The notes: generated from the sequence alone by a model not told the origin. DNA of 64,000 nucleotides from Afipia sp. 64-13 (GCA_001897755.1 MKUJ01000014.1:1-64000); one strand, 5' to 3'. Counted from the stretch's first letter, positions 20,452 to 30,956 are shown. Made by a program: numbers and translations.

Positions 20452-21246
20452 ATGTCGGACTTGGATCGCAATTACGCCTCACCTTTCGGCCGCGCCGGCG
20501 CAAGCCGTGCCGATGCCGCTGCTGTGGACGCGGGTCTGCGCGCCTACATGCTCAAGATCTACAATTACATGGCGATCGGTCTGGCCATCACTGGCCTCGC
20601 CGCTCTCGGCGTGTACATGGCGGCGACCACCGGCGACGCCGGCGCGGCCGCCGGGAAAATCGGCAGCACCTTCCTGACTTCGTTCGGCGTCGCGATGTTC
20701 GTCAGCCCGCTGAAGTGGCTGTTCATCCTCGCGCCGCTGGTGATGGTGTTCGCCATCTCCTTCGGCATCAACCGCCTACGGCCCGCCACCGCCCAGATGA
20801 TGTTCTGGGTGTTCTCGGCGCTGATGGGCATTTCGCTGTCGTCGATCTTCCTCGTCTACACCCACTCCTCGATCGTGCGGGTGTTCTTCATCACCGCGGC
20901 CTCGTTCGGCGCGCTGAGCCTCTACGGCTACACCACCAAGCGCGACATGACGGGCATGGGTTCGTTCCTGATCATGGGCCTGTTCGGCGTGATCATCGCG
21001 AGCCTGGTGAACCTGTTCATCGCGAGTTCGATGCTGCAGTTCGTGGTGTCGCTGGTCGGCGTGCTGGTGTTCGCCGGCCTCACCGCCTGGGACACCCAGC
21101 GGCTGAAGAACGACTACATCTACGGCTACGCCGCGCAGGGCGGCGAGATGGCCGAGCGGGCCGCCATCACCGGCGCGCTGTCGCTCTACCTCAACTTCAT
21201 CAACCTGTTCACGCTGCTGCTGCAGCTGCTCGGACAGCGCGAGTAA
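20452..21246 (+). CDS. Bax inhibitor-1 / YccA family membrane protein
   Basis: 264 residues with a soluble N-terminus (about 40 residues) and about seven transmembrane helices. Family features include the YNYMAIGLAITG first helix, GISLSSIFLVYT and the C-terminal TAWDTQRLKNDY followed by LYLNFINLFTLLLQLLG. The family (TMBIM) includes calcium-leak channels and E. coli YbhL/YccA; the bacterial role is poorly known. Monocistronic, with a strong terminator 28 bases after the stop. Confidence 0.93.
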   Translation: MSDLDRNYASPFGRAGASRADAAAVDAGLRAYMLKIYNYMAIGLAITGLAALGVYMAATTGDAGAAAGKIGSTFLTSFGVAMFVSPLKWLFILAPLVMVFAISFGINRLRPATAQMMFWVFSALMGISLSSIFLVYTHSSIVRVFFITAASFGALSLYGYTTKRDMTGMGSFLIMGLFGVIIASLVNLFIASSMLQFVVSLVGVLVFAGLTAWDTQRLKNDYIYGYAAQGGEMAERAAITGALSLYLNFINLFTLLLQLLGQRE

Positions 21247-21273
21247 CCGAGGCGAGAGCCTTCAAGGAGATCA

Positions 21274-21304
21274 AGCCCCGGCCTTGCGCCGGGGCTTTTG
21301 TTTT
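21274..21304 (+). terminator. Rho-independent terminator of the BI-1 gene
   Basis: 9-bp stem AGCCCCGGC (21274-21282) with GCCGGGGCT (21288-21296), loop CTTGC, followed by TTTGTTTT. Confidence 0.88.
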
Positions 21305-21350
21305 GGCGGTTTGCAAACTAGACCAGAGGATCCAAGATTTCAGCTTGAGC

Positions 21351-21585
21351 CGTCATTGCAGGGAGCAAGCCGACGAAGCAATCCAATGCTGAGCCTGAAC
21401 CTCATCCTGAGGAGCGCGCACCGTAACCAAGTTCACACAGGCTGCGCCCGCTATGGCGCGCGTCTCGAAGGATGAGGCCTCATAAGCGCGTCCACGCGCG
21501 TCTTTGACGCGCTATGGTTCGAGACATCGCTTCGCTCCTCCTCACCATGAGGAACCGGATTGCTTTGCTTCGCTCGCAATGACGG
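21351..21585. repeat. Family B repeat interrupted by a family C cluster
   Basis: The left half of a B element (CGTCATTGCAGGGAGC to GAAGCAATCC, about 21351-21385) and its right half (GGATTGCTTTGCTTCGCTCG to CAATGACGG, about 21557-21585) flank family C units. These run from CTCATCCTGAGGAGCGCGCA through CGTCTCGAAGGATGAGG to CTCACCATGAGGAACC (about 21398-21556). This fills most of the gap 21247-21631; no gene is present there. Confidence 0.75.
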
Positions 21586-21631
21586 CTAGATCAGTGATTG
21601 AACCTCATCATCATGCTTTGAGCTTCCGGCC

Positions 21632-22171
21632 ATGAGCGACGTCACCATCCGCCCGGCGACCCCCGCCGACATCCCCGCCATCACCGCGATCTACGGCTTC
21701 GAGGTGCGCGAGAAGACCGCAAGCTTTGAGCTGACCGCGCCGGACGAGGCGGAGATGCAGCGCCGTCTCGCGGCCCTCGCCGGCGGCGGGTTTCCCTATC
21801 TTGTCGCCGAGGCGGACGGCCGCGTCGCCGGCTACGCCTATGCCGGACCCTATCGGCCGCGGCCGGCCTATCGCTACACGGTGGAGAATTCGGTCTATCT
21901 CGATCCGGCCTTCTACCGGCGCGGCATCGGCAGCGCGCTGCTCGCGGAACTGATCGCGCAATGCACCGCGCGCGGCTTCCGCCAGATGATCGCGGTGATC
22001 GGCGATTCTGCCAACGCCGCCTCGATCGGCCTGCACAAGCGCGCCGGCTTCGCCATGATCGGCATCCATCCCGATGTCGGATTCAAATTCGGCCGCTGGC
22101 TCGATTCGGTGCAGATGCAGCTTGCGCTCGGCGAGGGCGGACGCACCACGCCGGCCGCGACGTCCGGCTAG
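21632..22171 (+). CDS. GNAT acetyltransferase, phosphinothricin N-acetyltransferase-like
   Basis: 179-residue N-acetyltransferase. Motifs: IRPATPADIPAITAIY at the start, VENSVYLDPAFYRRGIGSAL containing the acetyl-CoA loop RRGIGSA, and NAASIGLHKRAGF near residue 131, followed by the GIHPDVGFKFGRW signature of the Pat/YncA subgroup. Members acetylate phosphinothricin or methionine sulfoximine/sulfone; the natural substrate here is unknown. It appears monocistronic. Confidence 0.88.
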   Translation: MSDVTIRPATPADIPAITAIYGFEVREKTASFELTAPDEAEMQRRLAALAGGGFPYLVAEADGRVAGYAYAGPYRPRPAYRYTVENSVYLDPAFYRRGIGSALLAELIAQCTARGFRQMIAVIGDSANAASIGLHKRAGFAMIGIHPDVGFKFGRWLDSVQMQLALGEGGRTTPAATSG

Positions 22172-22259
22172 CGCCGCGCCGCATTCGCGCGCAGACCGTC
22201 GCGCCCGGTTCACGCATCCGCCGGCGCGATGCCGGCCGGAGTGGCACGGGACGTCCCGG

Positions 22260-22559
22260 TCATCCTTTGCAGAAATGTCCGTAAAGCACCTTCATCACCG
22301 CGCGCGCGGCGGGGTGGGAGATGGCATAGAACAGATTGCGGTGGTCGCGCCGCGCCGTGACGATGCCCTCGAGCTTCAGTTTCGCCAGATGCTGCGACAT
22401 CGAGCTTTGCGCGATGCCGGTCGCCGCGATCAGGTCGGTGACATTGCGCTCGCCCCGCGACAGCGCGCACAGGATCAGCAAGCGGTCGGAATTGGCGAGA
22501 CCCTTGAGAAAATCGGCCGCCGTGTCCGCCTGGGCCGGCATTTCGTCGGCAAAGCCCAT
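22260..22559 (-). CDS. ArsR-family repressor with SqrR/BigR-type dithiol
   Basis: 99-residue winged-helix regulator. The recognition region is TDLIAATGIAQSSMSQHLAKLK (about 41-62) and the wing RRDHRNLFY. It has exactly two cysteines, C31 (LLILCALSRGER) and C97 (HFCKG), 66 residues apart. This is the spacing of the regulatory pair in the persulfide sensors SqrR (C41/C107) and BigR (C42/C108), recalled from published work. No ArsR-type metal motif ELCVCDL is present. Start ATG 22559 follows AGAGG. Divergent from the AhpD-like gene across a 68-bp region holding a palindrome, so autoregulation and control of that gene are likely. Confidence 0.88.
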   Translation of the reverse strand: MGFADEMPAQADTAADFLKGLANSDRLLILCALSRGERNVTDLIAATGIAQSSMSQHLAKLKLEGIVTARRDHRNLFYAISHPAARAVMKVLYGHFCKG

Positions 22560-22573
22560 CGCCGCCTCTTTAC

Positions 22574-22593
22574 ATATTATGTTTTTCTAATAT
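22574..22593. promoter_or_regulatory. Candidate operator between the ArsR and AhpD-like genes
   Basis: Perfect palindrome ATATTA-N8-TAATAT in a very AT-rich stretch of an otherwise GC-rich genome. It lies 14 bases from the repressor start and 34 bases before the AhpD-like start. Size and position fit an ArsR-family dimer site covering both promoters. TATAAA at 22602-22607 may be a -10 element for the rightward gene. Confidence 0.6.
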
Positions 22594-22627
22594 CATAAAA
22601 ATATAAACTGTCAATCGGAGTGGCGCC

Positions 22628-22972
22628 ATGGCGAAGGACTACAAGGCAATCACCGGGGATATTTCCGAATACAGCCGCGAACTGACCAAACTCAGCCCGG
22701 ACGCCATGAAGGGATTCTACGCGATGGCCAAGGGCGCGGCAGCCGACGGCGCCGTGAGCAAGAAGACCAAGGAACTGATCGCGCTCGCGATCGGCGTCAC
22801 CCAGCACTGCGACGGCTGCATCGGCTTTCACGCCAAGGCGCTGCACGACCTCGGCGCGAGCCGCGAGGAAGTGGCGGAGGTGATGGCGATGTGCGTCTAT
22901 ATGGGCGGCGGCCCGGCGCTGATGTACGCCGCCGACGCGCTGCGCGCCTACGACCAGTTCGCCGCGGCGTGA
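22628..22972 (+). CDS. AhpD-like / carboxymuconolactone decarboxylase family protein
   Basis: 114-residue all-helical protein with the AhpD catalytic set: E49, C61, C64 and H68 in ELIALAIGVTQHCDGCIGFH. The spacing (12, 3, 4) equals that of Mycobacterium tuberculosis AhpD (E118, C130, C133, H137). AhpD uses these residues as a lipoamide-dependent disulfide reductase in peroxide defence. Ribosome site CGGAG lies eight bases upstream. Head-to-head with a SqrR/BigR-like repressor, so a role in reactive sulfur or peroxide stress is inferred, not shown. Substrate unknown. Confidence 0.88.
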   Translation: MAKDYKAITGDISEYSRELTKLSPDAMKGFYAMAKGAAADGAVSKKTKELIALAIGVTQHCDGCIGFHAKALHDLGASREEVAEVMAMCVYMGGGPALMYAADALRAYDQFAAA

Positions 22973-22976
22973 CGCG

Positions 22977-23336
22977 CTAGACCAGCGCCAGCTTGCGGTC
23001 GATCACCAGCAGCACGCGCTCGAGCTCATGGCCGCGCCGCAGCACCTGTCCGCTCGCCGAGATCACGCTGTAGGCGCCCTGCTTGCGGGCGAGGCGCGGA
23101 TCCTTCTCGATGCGATAGATCGGAATCTCGGAGGCGCGGCGGAAGATCGAGAACACCGCGCGGTCCTTGAGGAAGTCGATGGCGTAGTCACGCCACTCGC
23201 CGTCGGACACCATGCGGCCGTAGAGGTTGAGGATCCGATTGAGCTCGAGGCGGCTGAAGGTCACCCGGTTCCCGGCGGCCGAGGCCCCCTCGCTCACATC
23301 GCTCTCCCCCGCTCCGAAGCCCATCGGCGTCTCCAT
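22977..23336 (-). CDS. DUF2794 family protein
   Basis: 119-residue soluble protein of a small alphaproteobacterial family of unknown function. The conserved core runs from VTFSRLELNRILNLYGRMV through EWRDYAIDFLKDRAVFS to the C-terminal ELERVLLVIDRKLALV. No signal or membrane segment is visible. It converges tail-to-tail with the AhpD-like gene, four bases apart. Confidence 0.85.
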   Translation of the reverse strand: METPMGFGAGESDVSEGASAAGNRVTFSRLELNRILNLYGRMVSDGEWRDYAIDFLKDRAVFSIFRRASEIPIYRIEKDPRLARKQGAYSVISASGQVLRRGHELERVLLVIDRKLALV

Positions 23337-23602
23337 GTCGGTTGCCTGACATGATCGGCCGCAACGGCCCGTCCCGCAAGCCCCAACCGGCTCTGGGATA
23401 CCTCACGCCAACGTTAGAACGATCACAATACCGCCCGAATTCGGCCCATCGCTTGCCGTGCTGGGTTGCGAGAACACAACCACTGCGTTGGCCCGGTCCT
23501 CTCGGCACCGGTTTCCTCAGCCCCCAGCCCCCCGGGGTCGGCAGGATCGGGTCTAGTTTTTTTGCCGACAGGCATCCTCACCTCTCTTTTCTCTGTCTTC
23601 TC

Positions 23603-23632
23603 AGGGCCAACGTCAGTTGGCCCTTTTTCTTT
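23603..23632 (+). terminator. Orphan rho-independent terminator
   Basis: 9-bp perfect stem AGGGCCAAC (23603-23611) with GTTGGCCCT (23616-23624), loop GTCA, followed by TTTTCTTTG. The nearest rightward gene (AhpD-like) ends 630 bp upstream, so it may end an unannotated small transcript. Confidence 0.75.
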
Positions 23633-23684
23633 GCGCGCGCGAGGTGAGAGGCGGGGCGCCTGGCGCGCCATGCACCGACTCCGC

Positions 23685-23766
23685 CGTCATTGCGAGGAGC
23701 GAAAGCTCCGAAGCAATCCAGCTCTTTTTCGTCGCCACTGGATTGCTTTGCTCCGCTCGCAATGAC
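23685..23766. repeat. Dispersed palindromic repeat, family B (copy 2)
   Basis: CGTCATTGCGAGGAGCGAAA at the left and GCTCCGCTCGCAATGACG at the right, with GAAGCAATCCAG / CTGGATTGCTT inner arms. About 82 bp. Full copies also at 42355 and 48183. Confidence 0.85.
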
Positions 23767-23949
23767 GGGTTGGTCGAACCTCACGGCTGGCGCGCAGGGC
23801 CAGAGCAGCCAGCAGGATATTCAAGACACGCGCGGTCGTGGTGGATTTCTGATTCTATCTGAACGAAATCCGCTCCAAAATTGCATAGAGCGAGATCGAT
23901 CATCACGGCTTCCCGCCATGACGACGATTCAATCTGGCTTCATGCAACT

Positions 23950-24795
23950 CTAGTTGAGCGAGGTGTAGGCCGCGCCGAGCATCGGGCCGGGATGCTCGCG
24001 GTTGCCGTTCTGCACATACACCGCGGCGGCATCGATGCCGTCGCGCGCGATGTTCTCCAGCGGCACGGTCCAGTTGCCGGCAGCCCCGTTCCAGTCGCCG
24101 ACCTTCAGCACGTTGCGCACGACATTATGATAGACCACCTGATGGCCGCGATTTTCGCCGCGGCTGATGGTGATCGGCACCGCTTTTGATATAGCGCAAA
24201 TCCAGACCTCGCCGCGCTGGCTGGCGCTGGCCGCCACCGAGACGTTGAGATGGCCGCCGTCGCGCGTCACCCGCACCGGCACATTCATGATTCCCTGCCG
24301 GGCCTGCGTGCTCGCCACCGCCGTCTCGATGCTGGTGCGGTTGCTGCCGAGCACGTGGGTCACGCCATTGACCACGACCTGCGGCGTATAGACCTCGCGG
24401 TCGCCGCGCATATGCGAATAGGCCTTCTGGCGCGCGGAAAACCGCGAATCCGCCAGCGTGTCCTTCCAGCCGAGATAATCCCAGTAATCGATCGGCAGGC
24501 TGAGCGCGACCAGCGACGGATCCTTGGCAAGCTCGCCGAGAATCTTGTCGGCCGGCGGACAGGACGAGCAACCTTGCGAGGTGAACAGCTCCACCACGGC
24601 GCGCGGGTCCGCCTGCAGCGAGGTGGCGCTCGCCATCACGGCGAACACACCGACCAGACCGGCCGCCGCACCACGCAGCAATCCACGATCCGCGCGGCAA
24701 AACGGACGCGACGCGGCATTGCGCTTGTCATCGCAACCGGACGTCTTCGTGATGCCATCACCATCGTGATCGTTCAATTCCGACCCTCGATTCAA
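23950..24795 (-). CDS. Exported DUF1223 thioredoxin-fold protein
   Basis: 281 residues from a TTG start. The first in-frame ATG comes only within the signal region, so the true start may be the TTG at 24795 or the one at 24777. A basic segment and hydrophobic signal (about 38-60, ending LQA) precede the mature start ADPRAVVELFTSQGCSSCPP. The CSSC redox-type motif and the VYTPQVVVNGVTHVLGS segment are typical of DUF1223. The function is unknown; the family is thought to be thioredoxin-like. Lies downstream of aconitase in the same direction, separated by a large hairpin. Confidence 0.82.
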   Translation of the reverse strand: MNRGSELNDHDGDGITKTSGCDDKRNAASRPFCRADRGLLRGAAAGLVGVFAVMASATSLQADPRAVVELFTSQGCSSCPPADKILGELAKDPSLVALSLPIDYWDYLGWKDTLADSRFSARQKAYSHMRGDREVYTPQVVVNGVTHVLGSNRTSIETAVASTQARQGIMNVPVRVTRDGGHLNVSVAASASQRGEVWICAISKAVPITISRGENRGHQVVYHNVVRNVLKVGDWNGAAGNWTVPLENIARDGIDAAAVYVQNGNREHPGPMLGAAYTSLN

Positions 24796-24812
24796 ACCTG
24801 TCCCAAAACGAC

Positions 24813-24843
24813 GGAAGGCAGCCTGTTTCTTAGGCCGCCTTCC
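24813..24843 (-). terminator. Stem-loop between acnA and the DUF1223 gene
   Basis: Two stacked stems: GGAAGGC (24813-24819) with GCCTTCC (24837-24843), and inner GCCT with AGGC. Leftward it is followed by GTCGTTTTGG, so it may terminate acnA. A second hairpin, CCACTCAC (24853-24860) with GTGAGTGG (24867-24874), lies between it and the acnA stop. Confidence 0.45.
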
Positions 24844-24904
24844 TGTCTCCTGCCACTCACGTCGCGGTGAGTGGGTTCACGGATTCGTTGTTCGCCAGCC
24901 CCGA

Positions 24905-27625
<2,721 letters not shown>

Positions 27626-27850
27626 GAGTAAAGTCCCGAGTTGCGAGGATGACCTTTTTGCAGGTATTAAAACACCGTTACGGGTTGGCACCCGCCGGCT
27701 CGTTTCGGATGCATTGTGTGCTGCACCAAGTTCCGGTTTTATAGAGCGTTTCCAATCTATCCGCCACACGACAATGGTCGCTCCATCTTTCGGACATGCT
27801 GTCATGTCGCCGCGACAGGCCTGACTCTCCTCAAGTTTTCGGAAAATGAA

Positions 27851-28453
27851 ATGCAGCTATTCGGGCGGGACGTGACATGCGTGCGTGGCGGGCGGGAAAT
27901 CTTCGCCGGCCTCGATTTCGCGCTGGCCGCCGGCACCGCGCTCGCGATCACCGGAGCCAACGGCGCCGGCAAATCCTCGCTGCTGCGGATCATCGCCGGG
28001 CTGCTGCCGATCTCCGGCGGCGCGGTCGCGCTGGAGGGCGGCGACGGCGAGCTGACCCTCGCCGAGCAGGCGCACTATCTCGGCCACCGCGATCCGATCA
28101 AGGGCGCGCTGACGGCGCGGGAGAACCTCGCCTTCTGGCGGGACTATCTCGGCGGCGGCGACGGCGAGGATCTCGTCGTCAGCCTCAAGGCGGCCGGCCT
28201 CGGCCATGTCGCCGACCTGCCCGCCGCCTATCTGTCCGCCGGGCAGCGGCGGCGGCTGTCGATGGCGCGGCTCTTGGCGGTGAAGCGGCCGCTGTGGCTG
28301 CTCGACGAGCCGACCTCGGCGCTCGACACCGCCGGACAGGCGGTCTTCGCCAGCATCATGACCACGCATCTTGCCGCCGGCGGCCTGATCGCCGCCGCGA
28401 CCCATACGCCGCTCGGCATCGCCGCCGATGAACTGCGGATCGGAGCGGCATGA
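27851..28453 (+). CDS. ccmA: Heme exporter ATP-binding protein CcmA
   Basis: ATPase of the CcmABCD complex that releases heme-loaded CcmE for cytochrome c maturation. 200 residues: Walker A GANGAGKS (35-42), signature [15 protein letters not shown], Walker [13 protein letters not shown]. The start at 27851 is preceded by CGGAAAA and gives the family length. The downstream partner ccmB is separated by a 200-bp gap holding a large repeat, unlike the tight spacing usual for these genes. Confidence 0.95.
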   Translation: MQLFGRDVTCVRGGREIFAGLDFALAAGTALAITGANGAGKSSLLRIIAGLLPISGGAVALEGGDGELTLAEQAHYLGHRDPIKGALTARENLAFWRDYLGGGDGEDLVVSLKAAGLGHVADLPAAYLSAGQRRRLSMARLLAVKRPLWLLDEPTSALDTAGQAVFASIMTTHLAAGGLIAAATHTPLGIAADELRIGAA

Positions 28454-28493
28454 TGGTGTCATATCTGATCATTTCGGAGTCAGCCGTCCTCCT

Positions 28494-28637
28494 CCCCTCT
28501 CCCCTTGTGGGAGAGGGTGGTTTCGAGCGTAGCGAGAAACCGGGAGAGGGGCGCTTCCATCCGAATACTATTCCCCCTCACCCGGCTCGAATTCGCTCCG
28601 CTCATTCTCGCCACCCTCTCCCACAAGGGGAGAGGGG
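28494..28637. repeat. Large inverted repeat, family D, between ccmA and ccmB
   Basis: 27-bp perfect inverted arms at 28494-28520 and 28611-28637, each itself containing a CCCTCTCCC/GGGAGAGGG hairpin. The centre holds TTTCGAGCGTAGCGAGAAAC and related units. Transcribed RNA could fold into a long cruciform-like structure. Related copies lie at 38111 and 39688. Confidence 0.85.
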
Positions 28638-28655
28638 AAAAAAGAAAGGCACGTT

Positions 28656-29324
28656 ATGAGCGCGCTCTCCGCACTGATCCGGCGCGATCTGCGCATCGCC
28701 TTGCGCGTCGGCGGCGGCGCGCCGATCGGCGTGCTGTTTTTCCTCACCGTGGTGGTGCTGATGCCGTTCGCGCTCGGCCCCGACATTCCGCTGCTGCAGC
28801 GGCTCGGCCCCGCGGTGCTGTGGCTCGGCGCGATGCTGGCGAGCCTGCTCACGCTCGATCGCCTGTTCACCGCCGATCTCGACGACGGCTCGCTCGATCT
28901 CATCACCATGGGGCAGGTGCCGCTGGAGCTTTCCTGCGCCGCCAAGGCGCTGGCGCACTGGCTCGCCACCGGCCTGCCGCTGATCGTGGCGACGCCGTTC
29001 CTCGGCATCCTGCTCAACCTCGAACCGCGGGCGACCCTGGCGGTGGCGCTGACCCTGCTCGCCGGCACGCCGGCGCTGACCTTCACCGGCATGATCGGCG
29101 CCGCGCTGGCAGTGACGCTGCGGCGCGGCGGATTGCTGCTCGCGGTCCTCGTATTGCCACTGTCGATCCCGATCCTGATCTTCGGGGTCGCCGCCTCCAA
29201 CGCCGCGATCCTGGAACCGGCGAAGTTCGGCACCGCGTTCTCGATCCTGTGCGCGCTGTCGCTGGCGAGCCTGGTGATCGGCCCGTTCGCCGGCGCTGCC
29301 GCGCTGCGGCAGGGCCTGAACTAG
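28656..29324 (+). CDS. ccmB: Heme exporter protein CcmB
   Basis: Membrane subunit of the CcmABCD heme-handling ABC complex. 222 residues with about six transmembrane helices and the family start SALIRRDLRIALRVGGGA. Typical segments include VVLMPFALGPDIPLLQRLGP and LLTLDRLFTADLDDGSLDLI. Its ribosome site (AAAGGC) lies directly after repeat D1. Confidence 0.95.
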   Translation: MSALSALIRRDLRIALRVGGGAPIGVLFFLTVVVLMPFALGPDIPLLQRLGPAVLWLGAMLASLLTLDRLFTADLDDGSLDLITMGQVPLELSCAAKALAHWLATGLPLIVATPFLGILLNLEPRATLAVALTLLAGTPALTFTGMIGAALAVTLRRGGLLLAVLVLPLSIPILIFGVAASNAAILEPAKFGTAFSILCALSLASLVIGPFAGAAALRQGLN

Positions 29325-29441
29325 GGATCACATGATGCGGCACAGCGGCGCGCGGGGTCCGAATTCATCCTGTTTGACGCCTTCCCGCATTGCCTCCCGC
29401 GCCGGGCGCGACTATCAGGACACCATGCTGTCAGGACCGTC

Positions 29442-30173
29442 ATGAAGCTGATCGACCTTGCCAACCCGACGCGCTTTCTCGCCTTCACGGCGCGCGTTCT
29501 GCCGTGGCTCGCGATCGCGACGGCGCTGCTGCTGGCGCTCGGGCTGTATCAGTCGTGGCTCGCACCGGACGACTACCAGCAGGGCGCGACGGTCAAGATC
29601 ATGTTCATCCACGTGCCCAATGCGTGGCTGTCGATGTTCGTGTGGGGTGTCATGAGCCTGTCGGCGCTCGGCACGCTGGTGTGGCGCCATCCGCTCGCCG
29701 ACGTCTCGGCCAAAGCCGCCGCGCCGATCGGTGCCGCCTTCACCTTCCTCGCGCTGGTGACCGGCTCGCTGTGGGGCCGCCCGATGTGGGGCACCTACTG
29801 GCAGTGGGATGCGCGGCTGACCTCGGTGCTGGTGATGTTCCTGATGTATCTCGGCCTGATCGCGCTGTGGCGCGCGGTCGAGGATCCCTCGCGCGCCGCG
29901 CGCGCAGCCGCCGTGCTGACGCTGGTCGGCGCGGTCAACATTCCGATCATCAAGTTCTCGGTCGACTGGTGGAACACGCTGCATCAGGGCGCGTCGGTGA
30001 TCCGCATGGGCGGGCCGACGCTCGACCGCTCGTTTCTGATTCCGCTGCTCACCATGGCGCTCGGCTTCTCGCTGCTGTTCGTCACGCTGCATCTCGCCGC
30101 CATGCGCAACGAAGTGCTGCGGCGGCGGGTGCGCACGCTGCAGATGATGCAAGCGAGCCGGCAGGGCATGTGA
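29442..30173 (+). CDS. ccmC: Heme exporter protein CcmC
   Basis: Inner-membrane protein that loads heme onto CcmE. 243 residues, six membrane helices, the tryptophan-rich WWD-type loop (GRPMWGTYWQWDARLTS, around residues 110-126) and heme-ligand histidines in IHVPNAW and TLHQGAS. 117 bp after ccmB; ccmD follows 4 bases later, so it is part of the same operon. Confidence 0.96.
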   Translation: MKLIDLANPTRFLAFTARVLPWLAIATALLLALGLYQSWLAPDDYQQGATVKIMFIHVPNAWLSMFVWGVMSLSALGTLVWRHPLADVSAKAAAPIGAAFTFLALVTGSLWGRPMWGTYWQWDARLTSVLVMFLMYLGLIALWRAVEDPSRAARAAAVLTLVGAVNIPIIKFSVDWWNTLHQGASVIRMGGPTLDRSFLIPLLTMALGFSLLFVTLHLAAMRNEVLRRRVRTLQMMQASRQGM

Positions 30174-30177
30174 TCCG

Positions 30178-30369
30178 ATGCATCTTCTCGCCTCGCTCGG
30201 CCCCTATGCCGATTTCATCCTCGCCTCCTACGGGCTGGTCGCCGTCGTGGTGATCGCCCTGATTCTCTGGATCGTGATCGACCAGCGCCATCAGGAGAAG
30301 GCGTTGCGCGACCTCGAAGCCAGCGGCGTCACCCGCCGCTCGGCCTCGCGCAGCGGCGAGCCGTCATGA
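30178..30369 (+). CDS. ccmD: Heme exporter protein CcmD
   Basis: 63-residue single-helix protein of the CcmABCDE complex, needed for release of holo-CcmE. One transmembrane segment (about 9-36) is followed by a basic tail QRHQEKALRDLEASG, a typical CcmD layout. It overlaps ccmG by 4 bp (ATGA). Confidence 0.92.
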   Translation: MHLLASLGPYADFILASYGLVAVVVIALILWIVIDQRHQEKALRDLEASGVTRRSASRSGEPS

Positions 30370-30956
30370 GCACAACCGAACCGCGCGCCCGCACCCGCCG
30401 CTCCTGGCTGATCGCGCTGCCGCTGGTCGCCTTCGCAGGCGTCGCGCTGCTGTTCTGGTTCGGCCTCGGCGCCGGCGACCACTCGCGGATTCCCTCGGCG
30501 CTGATCGGCCGGCCTGCGCCGCAGACCGTGCTGCCGCCGCTGGCGGGCCTCGCCGTCGACGGCCAGCCGGTGCCCGGCCTCGATCCGGCGGCGTTCAAGG
30601 GCGAGGTCAGCGTCATCAATGTCTGGGCCTCGTGGTGCATTCCCTGTCACGAGGAAGCGCCGCTGCTGCTGAAGCTGGCGCAGGACAAGCGCATCCGCGT
30701 GCTCGGCATCAACTACAAGGACGTGCCGGACAACGCCCGGCGTTTCCTCGGCCGCTACGGTAATCCGTTCGCCGCGGTCGGCACCGACGACAACGGCCGC
30801 GCCGCCATCGAATGGGGCGTCTACGGCGTGCCGGAGACCTTCGTGGTCGGCCGCGACGGCGCCATCGCCTACAAGCTGATCGGCCCGATCACCCCGGAGA
30901 ATTTCGAGCGCACGCTCAAGACCGAGATCGAGAAGGCGCTGCGCGCCGGCTCCTGA
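30366..30956 (+). CDS. ccmG: Cytochrome c biogenesis thiol:disulfide interchange protein CcmG/DsbE
   Basis: Membrane-anchored periplasmic thioredoxin that reduces the CxxCH heme-binding cysteines of apocytochrome c. 196 residues: N-terminal anchor (about 14-33), active site C91-x-x-C94 in WASWCIPCHEEAP, family segment GINYKDVPDNARRFL, and the conserved YGVPETFVVGRDG. Last gene of ccmABCDG; ccmE, F and H are not in this window. Confidence 0.95.
   Translation: MSTTEPRARTRRSWLIALPLVAFAGVALLFWFGLGAGDHSRIPSALIGRPAPQTVLPPLAGLAVDGQPVPGLDPAAFKGEVSVINVWASWCIPCHEEAPLLLKLAQDKRIRVLGINYKDVPDNARRFLGRYGNPFAAVGTDDNGRAAIEWGVYGVPETFVVGRDGAIAYKLIGPITPENFERTLKTEIEKALRAGS

Larger units (their letters stand above)
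23337..23949. other. Intergenic region with orphan terminator and family B repeat
   Basis: No convincing ORF. It contains a strong rightward terminator at 23603-23628 with no rightward protein gene before it, and repeat B2 at 23685-23766. The stretch 23340-23600 might encode a small RNA. I see no known RNA family in it. Confidence 0.5.

Noticed and set aside
23337..23640. Known structural RNA (4.5S, 6S, RNase P, tmRNA) in the gap
   Set aside because: No stretch matched the conserved sequence elements of these RNAs that I can recall; kept only as a possible unknown small RNA.
21351..23766. Repeat clusters considered as a CRISPR array
   Set aside because: Units are imperfect palindromes of different families, not regularly spaced identical repeats, and no cas genes are near.
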